In this document: positions 59,954 through 64,000 of the stretch, piece by piece
Numbering within the stretch: position 1 is the first letter of the stretch
How the letters are laid out: each line of letters starts with the position of its first letter
From: Bogoriella caseilytica
GTDB lineage: Bacteria; Actinomycetota; Actinomycetes; Actinomycetales; Actinomycetaceae
Direction of reading: 5' to 3'
Assembly: GCF_003752405.1 (NCBI RefSeq)
Contig: NZ_RKHK01000001.1
Span: forward strand, 558,001 to 622,000
Length of the DNA: 64,000 nucleotides
Program-made: the position numbers and the translations under genes
Notes under the pieces: model-generated
Databases searched by the model: none
What the model saw: only the letters and a program-made list of their open reading frames with translations
Told to the model about the DNA's origin: nothing

Positions 59954-60661
59954 GTGCCTGCCGATGCCACTCCCGTGCCCCCGACCTTCGTCGATCAGTC
60001 GACGGTCACCGTCTACCGCGCCGCTGCCTCCGACCTCGATGTCGCTCGTGCGGCCTGGGTCTCGCAGGATGCCGAGGCGCACAGCAAGGAACGCGAAGAA
60101 GGCCGCGTCGGCGGACTGATCCGCTTCCTCTGGCGGAACCGGCACACTTCACCCTTCGAGCACGGTCAGTTCACCTTCGTGGTCGAGACCCCGCTGTTCG
60201 TCGCCCGGGAGTTCATGCGCCACCGCACCTTCTCGTACAACGAGATCTCGGGGCGGTACACGATCCTGCCGAACCGCTACTACCTGCCCGCCGATGACCG
60301 CCCCCTGTTGCAGAGCGGGAAGGTCGGCGCCTACACCTTCGGGCCCGGCTCGCCCGAGCAGGTGACGCTGGTGCGCGAGACCATTCGTGAGAACACGCTC
60401 TCCTCGCATGCCGCCTATGAGCGCCTGCTGGCCGCCGGAGTGGCCAAGGAGGTCGCCCGCGATGTCCTCCCGGTGAACACCATGACCACCTTCTGGGCGA
60501 CGGCCAACCCTCGAAACCTCATGCACTTCCTTGGCCTCCGGGCCGCGGAGGATGCCCTCTACGAGATCCGCGACGTCGCCCGCCAGATGGAGGAGCACTT
60601 CGCTGAGGCCATGCCCCTGACCCACCAGGCCTGGTCCACCAACGGCGCCCCGCCGGCGTGA
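59954..60661 (+). CDS. thyX: Flavin-dependent thymidylate synthase
   Basis: A 235-residue protein from GTG 59954. The ThyX signature RHRxxSxNxxSxRY is fully matched by 'RHRTFSYNEISGRY' (about residues 92-105), and 'PFEHGQFTFVVETPLFVAREFM' and 'VNTMTTFWATANPRNLMHFLGLRAA' complete the fold. It converts dUMP to dTMP with methylene-tetrahydrofolate, FAD and NADPH. A TACGCT hexamer ends 6 nt before the GTG, so the mRNA may also be leaderless. It lies 42 nt after the DUF222 copy 2 stop. Confidence 0.95.
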   Translation: MPADATPVPPTFVDQSTVTVYRAAASDLDVARAAWVSQDAEAHSKEREEGRVGGLIRFLWRNRHTSPFEHGQFTFVVETPLFVAREFMRHRTFSYNEISGRYTILPNRYYLPADDRPLLQSGKVGAYTFGPGSPEQVTLVRETIRENTLSSHAAYERLLAAGVAKEVARDVLPVNTMTTFWATANPRNLMHFLGLRAAEDALYEIRDVARQMEEHFAEAMPLTHQAWSTNGAPPA

Positions 60662-60665
60662 CGCT

Positions 60666-60734
60666 ATGCCCGAGGGCTTCGACTTCGAGGAGCGCCGCGA
60701 CGGCTCCGTACAACACCCCCGCAACCGCCGCTGA
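60666..60734 (+). pseudogene. 22-codon frame after thyX, possible remnant of a small conserved protein
   Basis: ATG 60666, 5 nt after the thyX stop, opens a 22-codon frame (starts MPEGFDFEERRDGSVQHPRN) before a stop at 60732. The beginning 'GFDFEERRDGSV' resembles small actinobacterial proteins of about 60-80 residues, so this may be a truncated remnant. Homology is from memory and weak. Confidence 0.3.
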
Positions 60735-60903
60735 GAAACCCGCTGCACGCCGTCACTGACCGCGTTGACGTGTGCCGTGGGTCCTTCCCGTGCACATCAG
60801 CCACGGCGCCCCGCTTAGGGTGGAGTGACCGCAACGCGACGACGTCTCGCGCACCAGTCCAGTCCGGTGTGCTCGCCGCCGCACTCGCAACCGAGAGGAA
60901 TCC

Positions 60904-61308
60904 ATGAGCGTCCAGCTCCCCACAGCCACCGGAAGCTTCGGCGACAAGCCGGAGATCTCCTTCCCCACCCCGAACGCCCCGGAGGGCCTGCAGGTCGAGG
61001 TCCTTGAGCAGGGCACCGGAGACACGGTCGAGGTCGGCCAGACCATCGTGGTGAACTACCTGGGCCAGTCCTGGGGCGGTGGCGTTTTCGACAACTCCTG
61101 GGACCGCGGCCAGACCATCTCCTTCCCCATCGGGGTCGGCATGGTCATCGGCGGCTGGGACGAAGGCCTTCCGGGCAAGCAGATCGGCTCCCGCGTGCTG
61201 CTCTCCATCCCCCCGGAGCTCGGTTACGGCCCGCGCGGCGTACCCCAGGCCGGTATCGGCCCGAACGCCACCCTCGTCTTCGTCGTCGACATCGTGGGCG
61301 TGGAGTGA
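60904..61308 (+). CDS. FKBP-type peptidyl-prolyl cis-trans isomerase
   Basis: A 134-residue single-domain FKBP with GAGAGGAA before ATG 60904. 'VVNYLGQSWGGGVFDNSWDRGQTISFPIGVGMVIGGWDEGLPGKQIGSRVLLSIPPELGYGPRGVPQAGIGPNATLVFVVDIVGVE' contains the conserved active-site aromatic and Asp residues (Tyr, Phe-Asp, Val-Ile, Trp). No signal peptide, so it acts in the cytoplasm in protein folding. A strong terminator follows. Confidence 0.94.
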   Translation: MSVQLPTATGSFGDKPEISFPTPNAPEGLQVEVLEQGTGDTVEVGQTIVVNYLGQSWGGGVFDNSWDRGQTISFPIGVGMVIGGWDEGLPGKQIGSRVLLSIPPELGYGPRGVPQAGIGPNATLVFVVDIVGVE

Positions 61309-61352
61309 TCATCGGCGTCGTGTGATCGAGCAGTACCACGCATGAACGCCGG

Positions 61353-61384
61353 TGGCCCGGCACCCCTGAGGGGGTGCCGGGCCA
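61353..61384 (+). terminator. Strong hairpin terminator after FKBP
   Basis: TGGCCCGGCACCCC (61353-61366) and GGGGTGCCGGGCCA (61371-61384) form a perfect 14-bp stem with a TGAG loop, followed by TCGGTTTGCT. This is a typical intrinsic terminator. Confidence 0.85.
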
Positions 61385-61424
61385 TCGGTTTGCTACGACG
61401 AATCCCGTGCGAGGACGCGCTGAA

Positions 61425-61466
61425 GGCTTAGTTGCTGCTGCGCCGGAGGCTCAGTTGCTGCCGCGC
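61425..61466. repeat. Near-tandem duplication at the 3' end of the BI-1 gene
   Basis: GGCTTAGTTGCTGCTGCGC (61425-61443) and GGCTCAGTTGCTGCCGCGC (61448-61466) are 19-bp repeats with two mismatches and a 23-bp offset. The second includes the last codons and stop of the BI-1-family gene on the minus strand, so the end of the gene has been duplicated downstream. Confidence 0.6.
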
Positions 61467-62380
61467 AGGATCGCGAGTAGGCGGAGGAACTCGATGTAGA
61501 GCCAGACCAGGGTCACGGCGATCCCGAAGGCCGCGGACCAGGCGTAGCGAGACGGTGCGCCACCGTCGACGCCGCGCTTGATGGCGTCGAAGTCCATGAT
61601 CAGGCACAACGCGGCGAGGCCGATGGCGAAGACGCCGAGCAGCACGCCCAGCGGGATACCCATGATCTCCACCGAGGTGCGTAGCCCGAAGGCCTGGCCG
61701 GCATCGTCGAAGAAGCCGAGCATGATCAGGCCGAAGTTGATCAGGGAGAAGACCGCATAGCCGGCCACGGCGATCAGCAGCCAGCGCGTGAACTTGGGCG
61801 TCACGCGGACGGCGCCGGACTTGAACAGCAGCAAGGAGACGGCGAAGGTCGCCATCGTCCCGATCACGGCCTGGGTGACGATGCCGTCACCGAACATGGT
61901 GTCGAAGACTGCGGAGATGCCGCCGAGGAACAGTCCCTGGGCAACGGCGTACGCCATGATGAGCGCCGGCGAGGGCTCACGCTTGAAGGCGTTGACCAAG
62001 CCGAGCACAAAGCCGACGGCGAGCCCGCCGAAGGTCAGCAGCATGTTGGGGCCGATGACCACCCAGTGAATCGCCGCGAGGGTGATGATGACTCCGAGCA
62101 CCATGCCGGTGCGCATGATGACGTCGTCGTAGGTCATCCGGCCGGTGTCGGCCGGAGCGGCGGTGGGGCCGTAATAGCTCTGCTCGATCTGGTCCATGCG
62201 GGGGTCCTGGCCCGCCTGCTGGCCGTACTGCTGCCCGGCATACTGCTGGGTGCCGTACTGCCGGCCCGCGGCGTGACCGCCCTGCTGGCCCGGCGTGTAG
62301 CCAGGCATGGCCCGGTACCCGTTCGGGGTGGTCTGCTTCGACGAGAACGCGGGCGTCCTCTCGAACACGGGGTTGCTCAC
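61451..62380 (-). CDS. Bax inhibitor-1/YccA-family membrane protein
   Basis: A 309-residue protein from GTG 62380 with AGGAGG upstream. Residues 1-70 are a Gln/Tyr/Gly-rich, low-complexity segment (GQQGG, QQYAGQQYGQQAGQ). About seven hydrophobic segments follow. The 'LIMDFDAIKRGVDGGAPSRYAWSAAFGIAVTLVWLYIEFLRLLAIL' end carries the Asp pair of BI-1 channels. It is likely a pH-sensitive Ca2+ leak or related integral protein. The leader has a 7-bp palindrome CCGGGAT-C-ATCCCGG (62403-62417). Confidence 0.9.
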   Translation of the reverse strand: MSNPVFERTPAFSSKQTTPNGYRAMPGYTPGQQGGHAAGRQYGTQQYAGQQYGQQAGQDPRMDQIEQSYYGPTAAPADTGRMTYDDVIMRTGMVLGVIITLAAIHWVVIGPNMLLTFGGLAVGFVLGLVNAFKREPSPALIMAYAVAQGLFLGGISAVFDTMFGDGIVTQAVIGTMATFAVSLLLFKSGAVRVTPKFTRWLLIAVAGYAVFSLINFGLIMLGFFDDAGQAFGLRTSVEIMGIPLGVLLGVFAIGLAALCLIMDFDAIKRGVDGGAPSRYAWSAAFGIAVTLVWLYIEFLRLLAILRGSN

Positions 62381-62542
62381 TGTGCCTCCTGGTCGCAGCC
62401 TGCCGGGATCATCCCGGTTCCGTACTGGTCGTCATCCTAGGCGTCCAGGCCTTGCAGCCCTAGCCACTACTACTCAGAACGTGGGAACGGACGGAGATGT
62501 TCCGCAAGGCCGCGGCCCCACGAGCCACGTCCCACGCGGTGC

Positions 62543-64000
62543 CTACTCCGCGGAATCGCCGCCCACGGCCACTCCGCCCGGCTTGGTCAGCGCCGTGGCC
62601 GGGTCGCGATCCGAGGTGTGCCTGCCCGCGGCACGTTCCCACGCGGCTCGCGGATTCTGCAGCGCCCCGAGCGGCACGAGCTCACGCCGGAAGAACACCG
62701 CCGTGGTCCAGTCCGTCAGGATGCGCACGCGCCGCTCCATGGTGGGCATGGCGAACACGTGGTAGCTGCGGTGCATGAACCAGGCGACCGGTCCGCGGAA
62801 CTTCTGCCCGGCGATCTGCGCCACGCCCTTGTAGAGGCCCAGCGAGGCGACCGTCCCCACATTGGCATGCACGTACTCCTGCGGGCTATCTCCGCGCATG
62901 ACGCGCACCAGGTTCCGGCCCAGGTGGCGGCCCTGGCGCACGGAGTGCTGGGCCGTCGGCGCACACATGCCGTCCGGAGTCTTGGTGCCGGACAAATCCG
63001 GCACAGCGGCACAGTCACCGGCGGCCCAGGCGTTGTGCACCACGGTGCCTTCGTCATCGACCACCTGGAGAAAGGCATTCGCGCGGACCCGGCCGCGTTC
63101 GTCCAGTGGCAGGTCGGTGTCCTGCAGGACGGGATTGGGTTTCACGCCCGCCGTCCACACCACGGTGTCCGATTCGAACTCCTGGCCGTCCGAGAGCTTG
63201 ATGTGCCCGTCCACGCAGGATTCGAGGAAGGTGCCGAGGTCGATCTCCACGCCGCGCTCGCGCAGCTGCTCCAGGGCGTATCCCCCGAGCTCCTCGCCCA
63301 CCTCGGGAAGGATGCGGTGCATACCTTCGACCAGCACGAACCGCAGGTCCTCGGGGTTGATGGAGTCGTAATCCTTGGTGGCGGCCCGCGCCATGTCCTC
63401 AACCTCTCCGAGCGCCTCGATGCCGGCGAAACCACCGCCGACGAAGACGAAGGTGAGCATCCGGCGCCGGCGCTCCGCGTCCCAGGTGGATGCGGCCTCG
63501 GCGAGCTTGCCGAGCACCTGGTTACGCAGCGCGATCGCCTCTTCGATGTACTTGAAACCGATCCCGAACTCGGCCAGCCCCGGGATGGGCAACGTCCGAG
63601 CCACCGAGCCCAGACCGACGACGAGTTCGTCGTAGCTGAGCTCGTAGCTCTCACCGCTGCCGGAATCGACCGTGGCCGTCCGATCGGCGTGGTTGATCCC
63701 CGTGATGGTGCCGGTCAGCACGGTGGTATTCCGCAGTTCGTGGCGCAGCGAGGTCACCACGTGGCGTGGCTCGATCGAGCCGGCCGCAGCCTCCGGAAGG
63801 AACGGCTGGTAGGTCATGTAGGGGTTGGTGTCGACCACCACGAGTTCGACGTCGTCGCGGCCGAGCTGCTTGCGCACATTCAGCGCGGCGTACAGGCCGA
63901 TGTACCCGCCTCCGGCGAGCAGGACGCGAGGACGCCGCCTGTCCTCATGGGAGCGGACCTCACGGACCTGCTGGGCACGGTGCGCCTTGAGGGCTTGCGT
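62543..64000 (-). CDS. ndh: Type II NADH dehydrogenase (5' end beyond window)
   Basis: The minus-strand frame is open from the right edge to the stop at 62543, at least 485 residues; the start is outside. The first dinucleotide fold, 'PRVLLAGGGYIGLYAALNVRKQL', lies close to the edge, and the second is 'FVFVGGGFAGIEALGEVEDMARAA'. 'DTVVWTAGVKPNP' and 'AWAAGDCAAVPD' are the FAD/C-terminal NDH-2 motifs. It oxidises NADH and reduces quinone without pumping protons. A Ser/Arg/Gly-rich tail ends the chain. Confidence 0.93.
   Translation of the reverse strand, partial: TQALKAHRAQQVREVRSHEDRRRPRVLLAGGGYIGLYAALNVRKQLGRDDVELVVVDTNPYMTYQPFLPEAAAGSIEPRHVVTSLRHELRNTTVLTGTITGINHADRTATVDSGSGESYELSYDELVVGLGSVARTLPIPGLAEFGIGFKYIEEAIALRNQVLGKLAEAASTWDAERRRRMLTFVFVGGGFAGIEALGEVEDMARAATKDYDSINPEDLRFVLVEGMHRILPEVGEELGGYALEQLRERGVEIDLGTFLESCVDGHIKLSDGQEFESDTVVWTAGVKPNPVLQDTDLPLDERGRVRANAFLQVVDDEGTVVHNAWAAGDCAAVPDLSGTKTPDGMCAPTAQHSVRQGRHLGRNLVRVMRGDSPQEYVHANVGTVASLGLYKGVAQIAGQKFRGPVAWFMHRSYHVFAMPTMERRVRILTDWTTAVFFRRELVPLGALQNPRAAWERAAGRHTSDRDPATALTKPGGVAVGGDSAE

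Overview
The window is a 64 kb piece of chromosome from a high-G+C actinobacterium, roughly 70% G+C by eye. Supporting this are a mycothiol conjugate amidase (mca), actinobacterial families (DUF3151, DUF4307, DUF222/HNH), ThyX, mycobacterial-type LexA boxes, many GTG starts and several starts with no room for a leader. The gene content fits Micrococcales (Ruania/Beutenbergia/Georgenia-like), but no rRNA or marker gene fixes the genus. I see no tRNA, rRNA, CRISPR array, insertion sequence, prophage or origin.

Layout. 1-5 kb: a dienoyl-CoA reductase-type flavoenzyme cut by the left edge, then a DUF222/HNH endonuclease gene (copy 1) with a DNA-damage-type promoter, then a WYL regulator. 5-13 kb: small accessory enzymes, a membrane protein plus winged-helix regulator operon with a 12-bp-arm operator, a Mug-type DNA glycosylase broken by one stop codon, a lytic transglycosylase and an aldo/keto reductase. 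13-26 kb: glycosyltransferase, orphan ParA-like ATPase, SNF2-type helicase, two regulator/membrane modules with clear operators (TetR with ABC transporter; membrane protein with TetR) and an ABC-F protein. 26-34 kb: a large exonuclease-PIF1 helicase-BRCT fusion followed by small metabolic and hypothetical genes and a kinase-like protein. 34-44 kb: ychF, a K+ channel-like protein, cupins, rmuC, methyltransferases, a DUF885 hydrolase and ispH. 44-64 kb: a conserved housekeeping run (xseA-xseB-sugar kinase-carbonic anhydrase; phoH; uppS; trhA; mca; DUF4307-greA; AI-2E exporter-ilvA; msrA), then a PIG-L deacetylase, DUF222/HNH copy 2 with a matching promoter, thyX, an FKBP, a Bax-inhibitor-1 protein and a type II NADH dehydrogenase cut by the right edge.

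The most interesting signal is the pair of DUF222/HNH genes 56 kb apart in the same orientation. Both have the same promoter design: a LexA-box-like palindrome fills the 17-bp spacer between -35 and -10, and the start codon lies 6 nt after the -10, which implies a leaderless, LexA-repressed mRNA. About 120 bp upstream of each ATG is a second element resembling the LexA-independent (PafBC/RecA-NDp) damage-promoter motif. The coding sequences have diverged (roughly three quarters identical by eye), yet this architecture is kept, so the two look like parallel outputs of the DNA-damage response. Other DNA-processing genes nearby (broken mug, SNF2 helicase, exonuclease-PIF1-BRCT, xseAB, rmuC, thyX) make the region rich in DNA metabolism, but I do not claim that they form one system.
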